Positions 39,087 to 48,495 of a stretch of 64,000 bases of DNA are shown here, one piece after another. A program made the position numbers and the translations under genes. The DNA is from Flavobacterium sp. (GTDB lineage: Bacteria; Bacteroidota; Bacteroidia; Flavobacteriales; Flavobacteriaceae), in assembly GCA_016718345.1 (NCBI GenBank), contig JADKDN010000002.1, positions 62,001 through 126,000 on the forward strand, given 5' to 3'. Below the pieces are notes generated by a model. It saw nothing but the letters and a program-made list of their open reading frames with translations, did not search any database and was not told the DNA's origin. How positions within the stretch are numbered: position 1 is the stretch's first letter; every line of letters starts with the position of its first letter.

Positions 39087-39941
39087 TTAATCTTCATTCG
39101 CCAAAGCGGAATTTTTGTCCATTTGGACTGGTAATGCTACAGCTAAACCTTTGTCATTAATCATAGTCATATTTAATGTATCTAATTGTGCTAAATTTCT
39201 TGACACTAAACCACTAAACATATTATAAGAAATATTCATTTCTTTAAGGTTATTCAATTTCTCTAAATCAAAAGGCACTTGTCCTTCCATGTTGTTCTCA
39301 AACAAACTTAATGTTTCTAGAGAAGTCAAATTAGCTACTTCTGGGCTTAATTTTCCTGATAGTTGATTGCTGTTTAAAAGCATCACATTTAATGATTTCA
39401 AACCGTAATAAGATGCTGGTATTTGTCCTTCGATTTCATTATTAAATAAAGACAAAATTCTTAATTGACTTAAATTTCCAATTTCAGCTGGTAACTTACC
39501 TGAAATTCTGTTCATGTACAATTCTATGGATTGTAATGAGCTTGCATTACCAATTGAAGCTGGAATACTACCTGTAAGTTTATTGAATGCTATGTTTAAA
39601 ACTTTTAATTGTTTCAAATTTCCTATTGAAGCAGGGATAGATCCAGTAAGTGAATTTTTGAAAAAATTGATTTGCTGAAGATTAGATAAATTAACAATTT
39701 CAACTGGTAGTTCACCAACTAAATTATTATTTGACAAATCTAATCCTATTACTTTATCGCCAACAATTTTAACTCCATACCACGAAGAAACTGGAGCTTT
39801 TAAATCCCATTTTTTAGTCCATTGGCTTCCGTTTGTGTTAGAATATAATTTTAACAATGCTTCCTTTTCAGTAGCAGAAACATTTGCTAACATAGAAACC
39901 GAAGCAACTAGAAACAAAAATAAGGTGGATACTTTTTTCAT
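39087..39941 (-). CDS. Exported leucine-rich-repeat protein 2
   Basis: The start at 39941 (MKKVSTLFLFLVASVSMLANV) gives a signal peptide; 284 residues. The same cap (ALLKLYSNTNGSQWTKKWDL) and about eight plant-type LRRs (LSNNNLVGELPVEIVNLSNL; FNKLTGSIPASIGNASSLQS; NEIEGQIPASYYGLKSL) occur as in LRR protein 1, with a full C-terminus SALANED. The tandem pair arose by duplication. No T9SS sorting tail is present, so the route beyond the periplasm is unclear. Confidence 0.9.
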   Translation of the reverse strand: MKKVSTLFLFLVASVSMLANVSATEKEALLKLYSNTNGSQWTKKWDLKAPVSSWYGVKIVGDKVIGLDLSNNNLVGELPVEIVNLSNLQQINFFKNSLTGSIPASIGNLKQLKVLNIAFNKLTGSIPASIGNASSLQSIELYMNRISGKLPAEIGNLSQLRILSLFNNEIEGQIPASYYGLKSLNVMLLNSNQLSGKLSPEVANLTSLETLSLFENNMEGQVPFDLEKLNNLKEMNISYNMFSGLVSRNLAQLDTLNMTMINDKGLAVALPVQMDKNSALANED

Positions 39942-39991
39942 GGTAATTATAGTTTTTGTGTTAATTGATGTGATAAAAGTAGGTTTGTAGA

Positions 39992-40023
39992 CGACAATAT
40001 GCAAATAAAGTCGATGAAATGCA
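39992..40023. promoter_or_regulatory. 20-bp-period direct repeat upstream of LRR gene 2
   Basis: CGACAATATGC at 39992 and CGATGAAATGC at 40012, 20 bases apart, with AAATAAAGT between, almost the same as upstream of LRR gene 1. The site is 51 bases upstream of the start codon. Confidence 0.55.
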
Positions 40024-40193
40024 TAAATAAATTATTTTTTTACACTTAATTCTTACAATTTTAACATTTACACTTTCAAAATACACAAATTAAAAATTCT
40101 ATGTATCAACTCAAAAACAAAAAATAAATACAGTTTAGACGCTGTTTGTATCAAAAAAAGTTAAATTTGATATACTAACCAACACTTAAAAAA

Positions 40194-40556
40194 ATGGAAA
40201 TAAATTTATTAGCGCTTCTAGCAGCAGCATTTTCAACTCTTGTAGTAGGATTTATTTGGTATAATCCTAAGGTTTTTGGTACAATCTGGATGAATGAATC
40301 TGGCATAACCGAAGAAAAAATGAAAGGTGGTAATATGGCTATCACATTACTAGTGTCATTTATCTATGCTTTCTTTATTGCCTTTGTATTGCGTTTTCTT
40401 GTTATCCATCAAACTGGAGCATTAGGAATGGTGGGAGGCGATGCTAGTATTGCAAAACCGTCATACGCTGCTTTTATGTCTGATTATGGTACTGCTTTCC
40501 ATCAAACGAGGTTTTTTTATACAATCAATTGTCACCACTATAAATTTATTAGCTAA
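40194..40556 (+). CDS. DUF1761 family membrane protein, truncated at the C-terminus
   Basis: MEINLLALLAAAFSTLVVGF and VGFIWYNPKVFGTIWMNESG are DUF1761 hallmarks, followed by helix ITLLVSFIYAFFIAFVLRFL. Normal members are about 160 residues with two more helices after DYGTAF; here the sequence changes after MSDYGTAFHQ into unrelated residues and stops. The next gene begins at once. This indicates a short deletion or a frameshift with loss of the rest, in the organism or in the assembly. Confidence 0.7.
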   Translation: MEINLLALLAAAFSTLVVGFIWYNPKVFGTIWMNESGITEEKMKGGNMAITLLVSFIYAFFIAFVLRFLVIHQTGALGMVGGDASIAKPSYAAFMSDYGTAFHQTRFFYTINCHHYKFIS

Positions 40557-40558
40557 AT

Positions 40559-41731
40559 TTGACCAACTATCAAAACTGTGGTGTGAATACACTTTCTTCA
40601 TTCAAAATTTATTTCTCGACCAAAGAACTCCCAAAAAACTGGAACGAAATTGCTGTTGGAAATATTTTCTTAACCAAAGAATATTTAGTAGTTCTTGAAA
40701 AAGTAGCTCCAAAAAATATGTCATGTTTTTTTATTGGAATATTCATGGAGAGCGAACTTGTAGGAATTGCAATTTCACAATTCTTAGATTTAAACAAGCT
40801 AGAATCTTTTGGGGAACGCGATAAATGTGTCAAAACTGCCGTTAGAAATTTTGTTTTCAAAAACTTTTGTTCGCATGTTCTATTTGTTGGTAACAATATG
40901 CTGACTGGTAAAAATGGATATGCTTTTTCAAAAAAAATTGGTGAGACTCAAGTAGTGAAAACATTACAAATGGCCTCTATTTCAATTAGAAAAGAACTTA
41001 AATTGGCTGGTAAAAATATCCATATTACTACTTTCAAGGACTTATATAGTGAAGATATCAAAGAATTTACCATACCTGAATTCAAAAAACTATATCAATT
41101 CTCCACTCAACCGAACATGATTTTTAAAATTGAATCCAATTGGAAAACAGAAAATGATTATGTTGATAGCCTAACAAAAAAATACCGAGACCAATACAAA
41201 CGTGCCAGAAAAAAAGCCGAAGGCATTGAAAAAAGAAAAATGCATCTTGAAGACATCATTAAACATGAAGATGTAATTTACGATTTGTATTTTCACGTGG
41301 CTAAAAATGCTCCTTTTAACACCTTCTTTCTTCCTAAAAATCATTTTCGTGTTTTTAAGGAACAATTAAAGGATCAATTTTTGTTTTATGGCTATTTTTT
41401 GAATGAGCAATTAATTGGATTTAATACGCTAATCAAAAATGGAAAAATAATGGAAACCTATTTTCTAGGCTATGATGACACTATTCAAAGAGAAAAAATG
41501 CTCTATCTGAACATGCTTTATGACATGGTTGCCTATTCTATAAATAAAAATTTTGAGAAAATTATTTTTGGCAGAACCGCTTTAGAAATAAAAAGTTCAG
41601 TTGGAGCGAAACCAGTAGAAACTTTTGGATATATTGAACACTCTAGTGCTATTATCAATAGTAAAATGGAAACTCTTTTCTGTTATTTAGAACCGAAAAC
41701 AGATTGGAAAGAAAGAAATCCATTTAAATAA
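40559..41731 (+). CDS. FemAB/GNAT-like acyltransferase (BioF2-like)
   Basis: About 390 residues. The C-terminal half resembles the Acetyltransf_6/FemAB-like fold: KKYRDQYKRARKKAEGIEKR, NAPFNTFFLPKNHFRVFKEQ, FYGYFLNEQLIGFNTLIKNG, YFLGYDDTIQREKMLYLNML. No ATG lies at the expected start: the frame opens at 40553 and the first usable codon is TTG at 40559, so the N-terminus may be truncated or misread where the DUF1761 gene ends. Likely a cytoplasmic acyl or aminoacyl transferase; substrate unknown. Confidence 0.7.
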   Translation: MTNYQNCGVNTLSSFKIYFSTKELPKNWNEIAVGNIFLTKEYLVVLEKVAPKNMSCFFIGIFMESELVGIAISQFLDLNKLESFGERDKCVKTAVRNFVFKNFCSHVLFVGNNMLTGKNGYAFSKKIGETQVVKTLQMASISIRKELKLAGKNIHITTFKDLYSEDIKEFTIPEFKKLYQFSTQPNMIFKIESNWKTENDYVDSLTKKYRDQYKRARKKAEGIEKRKMHLEDIIKHEDVIYDLYFHVAKNAPFNTFFLPKNHFRVFKEQLKDQFLFYGYFLNEQLIGFNTLIKNGKIMETYFLGYDDTIQREKMLYLNMLYDMVAYSINKNFEKIIFGRTALEIKSSVGAKPVETFGYIEHSSAIINSKMETLFCYLEPKTDWKERNPFK

Positions 41732-41760
41732 CTATTCCATATTGTAAGGAACTGCAACTC

Positions 41761-42612
41761 TCATTTTTTTGATAAAATAGCTATATCAAGTTGCGACTTA
41801 TAACCGTAATATTCACCATCCATCTGAAAATTAACCGGTACATTTGTTGTGATAGTTGCCTTGTCTGTTGAAATAATTTCTACATCCTCAGAGTAAATTG
41901 GCATATTGCCAGTAATGATTTTTAACAAGACAATCAAATCTAGGTTCTTTAAAATTATCAATTCAAACTTACCATCATTCATAATGCCATTAGGATTAAT
42001 GACAATCCCTGAACCGTATTTCTTCGAATTTGCAATCACAATCATTCTGGCATCGCAAACCAAAGTTTGATTATTCGCTTGTATTGTTGCAGTAAATGGT
42101 TCTTCTAAATCTATCAGAGTCGTCAAAGCTTGTAGAGCATAGCCCAATTTACCCCTAATAGAGCTATTTTCATAATTCCTTATCAACTCTGCATTTAACC
42201 CCAAATCACTTAGATGAATGCTTTTTTCATTATTAATAGAAACAATGTCAATATCCATGAAATGATCTCCAAAAGCTATTTCAAGATTTTCTTCAAAGAC
42301 GGATGATAAATTGAGGTCGGCTGCTAATCCATTTGCGGAGCCTGCTGGCAAAATACCCAAAATCACATCTTCATTCTCCATGGCCTCTGTAACCATTTTT
42401 ATGGTTCCATCGCCACCAGCTACAATAATTCTTTCAGGCTTATGATGTGTATAAAGCAACCTCAAATTTTCGATATCATTTTCGCCAGATGTGGTATAAA
42501 GATGTAGCTTTAAATCTTTTGTTCTTGCAAAATCTATAGTAGCATCAATAAATTCAGATTTATCAAGAGCGCCAGATACTGGATTAACCACTAGGATGCA
42601 ATTCTTTTTCAA
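41761..42612 (-). CDS. Diacylglycerol kinase family lipid kinase
   Basis: 283 residues: VNPVSGALDKSEFI at the N-terminus, the catalytic nucleotide loop IIVAGGDGTIKMVTEAM, GILPAGSANGLAADLNL, and a C-terminal beta-domain (PNGIMNDGKFELIILKN, VNFQMDGEYYGYKSQ). It phosphorylates diacylglycerol or a related lipid at the inner membrane face. It is divergent from an App1-type phosphatidate phosphatase gene 66 bases away, the enzyme of the opposite reaction. Confidence 0.9.
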   Translation of the reverse strand: MKKNCILVVNPVSGALDKSEFIDATIDFARTKDLKLHLYTTSGENDIENLRLLYTHHKPERIIVAGGDGTIKMVTEAMENEDVILGILPAGSANGLAADLNLSSVFEENLEIAFGDHFMDIDIVSINNEKSIHLSDLGLNAELIRNYENSSIRGKLGYALQALTTLIDLEEPFTATIQANNQTLVCDARMIVIANSKKYGSGIVINPNGIMNDGKFELIILKNLDLIVLLKIITGNMPIYSEDVEIISTDKATITTNVPVNFQMDGEYYGYKSQLDIAILSKK

Positions 42613-42678
42613 ATTTTAATTTCGTTTATTGACTAAAAATAATTAATTTTCAGATTCTATCAAATTTACAACTTTTAA

Positions 42679-43644
42679 ATGAAACCTATTCTGAAATTAT
42701 ATCGTGGTTATGCCAATGAGCAAGAATTAATCGTGATGGGTCACGTTTTCAAGCCAACGTCAATTAAAGAATACGATTTTCAGAAAAAGAACATAAGAAA
42801 TGCAACTTCGATAATCAATATGTTTCGAATAAAGACAGAGGCAAATGCTGATATTTATTTAAAATACAACGATCGCACAATTCATACTAAAACGCTGAAG
42901 GACGGTTATTTTAAGTTTTGTGTTCCATTGCATCAAATCGAAACTTATGGGTGGATTGAATACCAAGTAAGCATGATCTATAATAACAATGAGATTGTTG
43001 CTAAAGAACGTTACATTAGACCACACAAAGGAGAATTAGGAATAATATCTGATATTGATGACACCTTTCTAGTGACACACTCAAGAAATATTTTTAAAAA
43101 ACTATACATTTTATTGTTTAGAAATGTTTCCAAAAGGAAAGTCTTTAAAGATGTAGTTGCCCACTATCAAGCATTGAATATAGCCGGAAGAGCAAACCCA
43201 AAGGAACAAAATGCTTTTTTCTATGTTTCCAGCAGCGAATGGAATCTGTATCGCTTTATCATTAAATTTACTGAAATACATCAATTACCAAACGCCGTTT
43301 TATTACTAAAAGATATTAAAACTAGCCTTATTGACTTTTTAGTCACAGGAAGAAGCAATCACAATCACAAGTTTGAAAAAATAAAACATATTCTAGAATT
43401 CTATCCTGATTTGCAATATATCTTACTAGGCGATGATTCGCAACAAGATCCTGTTTTATATGAAGCTATTTGTAAAATTTTTCCAATTACAGTAAAAGCT
43501 ATTTACATAAGACAAACTGGAAAGCACAAAAAAGAAAGCACCCTGAAAGCACTAAAAAACATAGAAAGCTTGGATGTTGCCGTTTGTTATTTTAAAAACA
43601 GTAGCGAGGCAATAGAACATTCAAAATCGATTGGTATTATTTAA
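42679..43644 (+). CDS. App1-type phosphatidate phosphatase (DUF2183)
   Basis: 321 residues. IISDIDDTFLVTHS carries the DxDxT catalytic motif of HAD-like App1; FYVSSSEWNLYRFIIKFTEI and YPDLQYILLGDDSQQDPVLY complete the DUF2183 domain. By analogy with yeast App1 it dephosphorylates phosphatidate to diacylglycerol. No signal peptide. Shares a divergent promoter region with the lipid kinase gene. Confidence 0.9.
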   Translation: MKPILKLYRGYANEQELIVMGHVFKPTSIKEYDFQKKNIRNATSIINMFRIKTEANADIYLKYNDRTIHTKTLKDGYFKFCVPLHQIETYGWIEYQVSMIYNNNEIVAKERYIRPHKGELGIISDIDDTFLVTHSRNIFKKLYILLFRNVSKRKVFKDVVAHYQALNIAGRANPKEQNAFFYVSSSEWNLYRFIIKFTEIHQLPNAVLLLKDIKTSLIDFLVTGRSNHNHKFEKIKHILEFYPDLQYILLGDDSQQDPVLYEAICKIFPITVKAIYIRQTGKHKKESTLKALKNIESLDVAVCYFKNSSEAIEHSKSIGII

Positions 43645-43695
43645 AAAAAGACTTATGTGAAGTTTTTGACAAAGAATAAAAAGTAGCTAATAAAT

Positions 43696-44088
43696 TTAGT
43701 TCTTTATGTTTTTTAATTGATAAAAAGCATAAAGAGCTAAAATGAGTTCCCCAATTGTTCCTACAAAAAAGACAATTGATGGTATTCCATCAACAAGTAA
43801 ACTCACTATTCGACCGCAGGCCAACCCTAACATAAAAAGCATATTAGACAATGTGGCTGCATACCAATAGTTAGATTTGAAAATTCCTAAAATCCAAAAA
43901 ACAGAAAAGGCTAAATACAATCCCATAATAGCGCGAAATACATTGTGCAAATCTTTGGTTTCAACTTTAAAATCCAAAAAAAGCGGAAGTATTTTGTTTG
44001 GTAAAATTCCATAAGTAAACGCAACAGGAACAACAATAAGTGTAGAAATAATTAGATGTAGATTCTTAAGAAGAAAAGTAGTTTTCAT
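43696..44088 (-). CDS. DUF4345 family membrane protein
   Basis: 130 residues with four membrane helices (LHLIISTLIVVPVAFTYG; FRAIMGLYLAFSVFWILGIF; ATLSNMLFMLGLACGRIVSL; VFFVGTIGELILALYAFYQL). The FRAIMGLYLAFSVFWILG and GRIVSLLVDGIPS segments fit DUF4345. Function unknown. Confidence 0.8.
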   Translation of the reverse strand: MKTTFLLKNLHLIISTLIVVPVAFTYGILPNKILPLFLDFKVETKDLHNVFRAIMGLYLAFSVFWILGIFKSNYWYAATLSNMLFMLGLACGRIVSLLVDGIPSIVFFVGTIGELILALYAFYQLKNIKN

Positions 44089-44127
44089 AATTTAAAAGTA
44101 CAAAAAATAGTCTCTAAATTAATGCTG

Positions 44128-45963
44128 TTATAAACTATCTATTTCCCCTTGAACGATTTCCCAATCTTCTAAAAGCTGGTCTAGTTCCTTCTTTTTCTTG
44201 TTGTAAGCCATAAAAAAAGAGGCGTCCTCAACATGTTTGTCATAATTGGACATGAGCATTTTATCATCTTGCTGAATGTCTATTTCGAGTTGCTTAATCT
44301 GACTTTCTATTTTACTCAAGCGATTTTGAAGTGATTTCCCTTTTTTCTGATCCTCATAGGAAACCTTAGATGTTGTAGCTAGGAGCATCTTTCTTAATGA
44401 TATCTTTTTTCTCCACTTCACGCATATTTTCAAGGTTACGTTGCTCAAGAAAATAGTTAATATCGCCCAAATACTCTTTTATTCTTTGATCTTTAAATTC
44501 ATAAACGATGTTTGACATCCCTTGAAGAAAATCCCTATCGTGAGAAACCAAAAGGAATGTTCCTTCAAATTTTTGCAATGCAGCTTTCAACACATTCTTC
44601 GATTTTATATCCAAGTGATTCGTGGGCTCATCCATCAGCAAAACATTTATGGGCTGCAAAAGTAATTTACATAGAGCTAATCGGTTTCTCTCTCCTCCAG
44701 AGAGCACCTTCACTTTTTTCTCTACATCATCCCCGCGGAAAAGAAACGAACCCAACATATCCCTAACCTTAGAACGATTCGTATCCGTTGCAGCATCTTC
44801 CATTGTTCTGAGTAAAGTTATTTCACCATCCAAATATTCCGCCTGATTTTGCGCAAAATAACCTACCTGCACATTATGACCCAATTTGATATTCCCTTGA
44901 TACTCAAATTCATTCATAATGGCTTTGATAAGCGTTGATTTTCCTTGACCATTTTGACCTACAAAGGCAATCTTACTTCCGCGCTCGACCAACAAATTAA
45001 TGTCTTTCAAAATGGTTTTATCACCGTATTTCTTAGTCACGTTTTCGGCTTCAATAACCACCTTTCCTGGAACCTTTGATACTGGAAACGAAATATTCAT
45101 AACAGAATTATCGTCTTCATCCACCTCAATGCGTTCCACTTTATCCAATTTCTTGATGAGCGATTGCGCCATAGAAGCTTTTGAGGCTTTGGCACGAAAT
45201 TTTTCGATTAACTTTTCAGTCTCCTCAATTTTCTTGGCTTGATTTTTCTGAGTCGCCAATTGCTTTTCGCGAATTTCATGACGTAACTCCAAATATTGAG
45301 AATAGGGCTTGTTAAAATCATAAGCCTTTCCTAGAGAAATTTCAATAGTTCTATTTGTTACGTTGTCCAAAAACATTTTATCATGCGACACAATCACCAC
45401 AACTCCAGGATAATTTCGTAAAAAACTTTCCAGCCAAATAATACTCTCAATATCCAAGTGATTTGTTGGCTCATCCAAAAGCAAAATATCATTCGCTTGC
45501 AACAACAATTTTGCTAATTCAATTCGCATTCTCCAACCTCCTGAAAAAGTTTCGGTTTGATTATTAAAAACCTCTCTTTTAAAACCCAGTCCTAAAAGAA
45601 TTTTCTCAGTATCTCCAACATAATTGTAACCCCCTAAAAGTTCAAATCGATGCGTTAAATCACTCAATTCTTCAATAATCTGACTGTATTCCTCACTTTC
45701 ATAATCAGTTCGGGTAACCAATTGATGATTGACTTGTTCAAGCTTCTTTTCTACTTCTTTTATGTCTGTAAATGCTTGATAAGCCTCTTCCAATTTCCAG
45801 AATCTGGTGCCAAATCTTTGGCTAAAATCTTCAACATGGTCGATTTACCCGCACCATTTTTTCCAACAAGACCTACTCGATCTCCTGCTCCCATTCTAAA
45901 AGTTACTTCTTCAAATAGATAGGTTCCTCCAAAGGAAACGGACAAATTGTGTATATTTAACAT
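44128..45963 (-). CDS. ABC-F family ATPase, internal deletion and apparent frameshift
   Basis: Two ABC domains without membrane part: Walker A GKNGAGKSTMLK and GQNGQGKSTLIK, signature FSGGWRMRIELAKLLL and LSGGERNRLALCKLLL, Walker B NDILLLDEPTNHLD and INVLLMDEPTNHLD, then a coiled-coil tail (KIESQIKQLEIDIQQDDKML). ABC-F proteins act on ribosomes. At 45790-45800 the sequence jumps from KDLAPDSGN directly to LEEAYQAF; the roughly 25 residues that normally hold the first Q-loop are missing. A second shift at about 44366-44400 moves the tail. Divergent from the DUF983 gene. Confidence 0.88.
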
Positions 45964-46028
45964 GTTTATGTGACTGTTGTTACATTCTAAAAAGTAGAAT
46001 AGTGTACCTTTGTAGAAAATTTTTGCAA

Positions 46029-46415
46029 ATGTTAAAAAAAGGATCCAAATTATATAGCATTTTAACAGGAACTTGTCCTAAATGCCAAAATGAAAGTATG
46101 TATGTCACCCAGAATCCCTTACATTTGGGTTCTGTTCTCAAAATGAATGAAAATTGCAGCCATTGCAATCTAAAATATCAAATAGAGCCATCCTTTTTTT
46201 ACGGCGCCATGTATGTTAGTTATGCACTTAATGTGGCTATGGGTGTAGCCATATTTATAATTACGTTTCTATTTTTTAATCAAAGTGTAATGGTATCTTT
46301 TATAGCTATAATAGCCTCTATTATTCTCTTACAACCTTTTATTCTGCGATGGTCTAGAAACATTTACATCAATATGTTTGTTGCTTATGATGCTGATTTA
46401 AATTTAAAAAAATAA
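46029..46415 (+). CDS. DUF983 family protein
   Basis: The start at 46029 (MLKKGSKLYSILTGTCPKCQ) gives 128 residues. Two CxxC pairs (CPKC, CSHC) form a probable zinc ribbon, then two membrane helices (MYVSYALNVAMGVAIFIITF; VMVSFIAIIASIILLQPFIL). This matches DUF983; function unknown. The stop abuts the convergent FAD oxidoreductase gene. Confidence 0.88.
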   Translation: MLKKGSKLYSILTGTCPKCQNESMYVTQNPLHLGSVLKMNENCSHCNLKYQIEPSFFYGAMYVSYALNVAMGVAIFIITFLFFNQSVMVSFIAIIASIILLQPFILRWSRNIYINMFVAYDADLNLKK

Positions 46416-46416
46416 A

Positions 46417-47463
46417 TCATCTCCTTTTATCACATCTTTTGATGTCAATTGAAGAATCTAGAGGAATTTCATATTCTATATATTCAAACAAAGCTTTAGC
46501 CATAGCAGGTGCCAAGAGAACACCTCGAGTTCCTAAACCATTCAAAACATACAAATGTGAATGCATAGGATGTCTGCCAATCAGAGGTTTTCTGTCCTTA
46601 ACCGTTGGGCGTACACCAGCTAAATGTTGAATTATTTCAAAATCACATGTTAGTATCTCTTTTATTCTATCTATTAATTCTTGCTTTCCTTCCTCAGTAG
46701 GTGTACTCGTTTTGTCAACCCAATTATAGGTTGCGCCCACTTTAAACAAATCATTACCTAATGGCAAAATAAACACACTCGTATTTACAATAACATCTAA
46801 ATCCAATGCAGGTGCCTTAATTATAAACAATTCGCCCTTGGTTCCATCGAGAGGCAGGTGATTAAAATAAGGATTGGAATGCATTCCAAAACCCTCGGCA
46901 AAAATGATATGTTTTGCTTCAATATCTTTGTACTGCACAAAATTAGAATGAGACTCTAAAAGAGTGTAGTCAAAAACTTCATCAGAAAATAATTCATTCT
47001 TGAATAGATATGCCTTATACTTTTCCAACAATAAAGCAACGTCAACATAGCCTGTTTGAAGCACTTCTCCATAGTCATAAGGTGAATCAATTCCCTTATA
47101 CTTTTTTTTAATCAAATTAGTAGAGAGAAAAGGAGATAAACCTTCTTTATCAGATGCTATAAACCAATTATTCTGTTCTTCAATTGAAAAAAATTTACGC
47201 AAAATAGGCACCTTAAAATCAAACCTTATATTCAATTTCGATTCAATAATTTGATAGAACTCATTCATTAAGTGCAACTGACTTTGAGCGTCCTTAATTT
47301 TGCTAAATCTTTTTAGAATCACTGGATTATATAACCCACCAGCAATTTTAGAGGAGTTTTGTAAATTAGAGTCTATTACAAAAATAGCTTTTTGATTTCG
47401 CAAAGCTTGCTCTGCAAAAGAAATTCCAGCTAACCCTGAACCAACAATTAAGTAATCAATCAT
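46417..47463 (-). CDS. FAD-dependent oxidoreductase (DAO family)
   Basis: 348 residues. The dinucleotide-binding motif is YLIVGSGLAGISFAEQAL at the N-terminus; GGLYNPVILKRFSKI, IIFAEGFGMHSNPYFNHLP and the C-terminal RPTVKDRKPLIGRHPMHSHL with NGLGTRGVLLAPAMA are typical of D-amino-acid-oxidase-like and MnmC-like FAD proteins. Substrate unknown. It follows gldN in the same direction but beyond a strong terminator. Confidence 0.85.
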   Translation of the reverse strand: MIDYLIVGSGLAGISFAEQALRNQKAIFVIDSNLQNSSKIAGGLYNPVILKRFSKIKDAQSQLHLMNEFYQIIESKLNIRFDFKVPILRKFFSIEEQNNWFIASDKEGLSPFLSTNLIKKKYKGIDSPYDYGEVLQTGYVDVALLLEKYKAYLFKNELFSDEVFDYTLLESHSNFVQYKDIEAKHIIFAEGFGMHSNPYFNHLPLDGTKGELFIIKAPALDLDVIVNTSVFILPLGNDLFKVGATYNWVDKTSTPTEEGKQELIDRIKEILTCDFEIIQHLAGVRPTVKDRKPLIGRHPMHSHLYVLNGLGTRGVLLAPAMAKALFEYIEYEIPLDSSIDIKRCDKRR

Positions 47464-47480
47464 ACATCAAAATAAAAAAA

Positions 47481-47504
47481 ACTCTTATCAATAAAGATAA
47501 GAGT
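47481..47504 (-). terminator. Terminator of the gldKLMN operon
   Basis: ACTCTTATC (47481-47489) and GATAAGAGT (47496-47504) form a perfect 9-bp stem with loop AATAAA. On the minus strand a run of eight T follows. It lies 25 bases after the gldN stop. Confidence 0.85.
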
Positions 47505-47528
47505 TTTAATATTAATTAGAATTTACAA

Positions 47529-48443
47529 TTAGTAATTCCACATATCTTGTTCAAAATCACGAATCTTATCTTTAACTCTTTCAGATTCGAGTAATTGCAT
47601 TTGTGAGTTATCTCTCATGTACTCAGCAATTTCTCTGTCGCCATAGACATTTTCTTCCTTGTATATAACACCGCTAAATCTTCTAGAGTTTAACAAATGG
47701 TCAAATGAAATTGGCATAGCAGAATTCCTGTCATTAAACGCTTTAGCATCATGAAGAATATCTCTAACCGCAGGGAAATATACCCAAAATAACTCAATGT
47801 AATCAGGATTTTCAGCACCTATTTCTTTCGCTTCTGGAGATACTGGACATATTCCTAAAAGTCTATATTTAAGCTCACTTTGACGTTTGTCAAAATACCA
47901 AAAACCCTTAATCTTATAGTCAGAAATATCAATAGATGATAACTCTTTCTTGTTAATGTATTGAGGATCTAGTACTTTTCTACCAGATTTGTAATCTTCA
48001 GGGTAGGTATTAATTTCCTCTTTACCAGCATCAGTTGTATCAATGTATGTAAAAGAAGTTGTCATATCCTTGAACGTCTTCTTAGTATTGAAGTAACTAT
48101 CGGTATATACCTCCGTAATTTTACCCTCTTTAATACCTTTCAATATCACATCAAACAAAGATCTTCTGTCTTTACCAATATTGGCTGTATCAATTGGATA
48201 ATACATTGGAAAATTAATTCTTTCATCTAAATCAATGATTTCCCATGTAGTTTTTCCCATTAAAACATCTCTATCATGTACATAACCATAAGCCAAAGGT
48301 TTGTCATTATCAGAAATCAACTGAGCAGCAGTTTTTTTCCCAATTTCAGAAGGAACCTTGGCATTTAGTAAATTCGACTGTGCAAATGAGGTTAAACACC
48401 CAAATGTGAAAACAGCTACTATTGAAAAAACTTTATACTTCAT
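47529..48443 (-). CDS. gldN: Gliding motility / T9SS protein GldN
   Basis: 304 residues with a signal peptide (MKYKVFSIVAVFTFGCLTSFAQ). WEIIDLDERINFPMYYPIDT, DRRSLFDVILKGIKEGKITE and FNDRNSAMPISFDHLLNSRRF are GldN/PorN hallmarks. GldN is periplasmic and forms the ring complex with GldK under the outer membrane. Last gene of the gldKLMN operon, 52 bases after gldM. Confidence 0.96.
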   Translation of the reverse strand: MKYKVFSIVAVFTFGCLTSFAQSNLLNAKVPSEIGKKTAAQLISDNDKPLAYGYVHDRDVLMGKTTWEIIDLDERINFPMYYPIDTANIGKDRRSLFDVILKGIKEGKITEVYTDSYFNTKKTFKDMTTSFTYIDTTDAGKEEINTYPEDYKSGRKVLDPQYINKKELSSIDISDYKIKGFWYFDKRQSELKYRLLGICPVSPEAKEIGAENPDYIELFWVYFPAVRDILHDAKAFNDRNSAMPISFDHLLNSRRFSGVIYKEENVYGDREIAEYMRDNSQMQLLESERVKDKIRDFEQDMWNY

Positions 48444-48495
48444 TTTATGTAATTATAAGTTACTTAAGTAGAATAACGTAATCTAACTTAAATTA

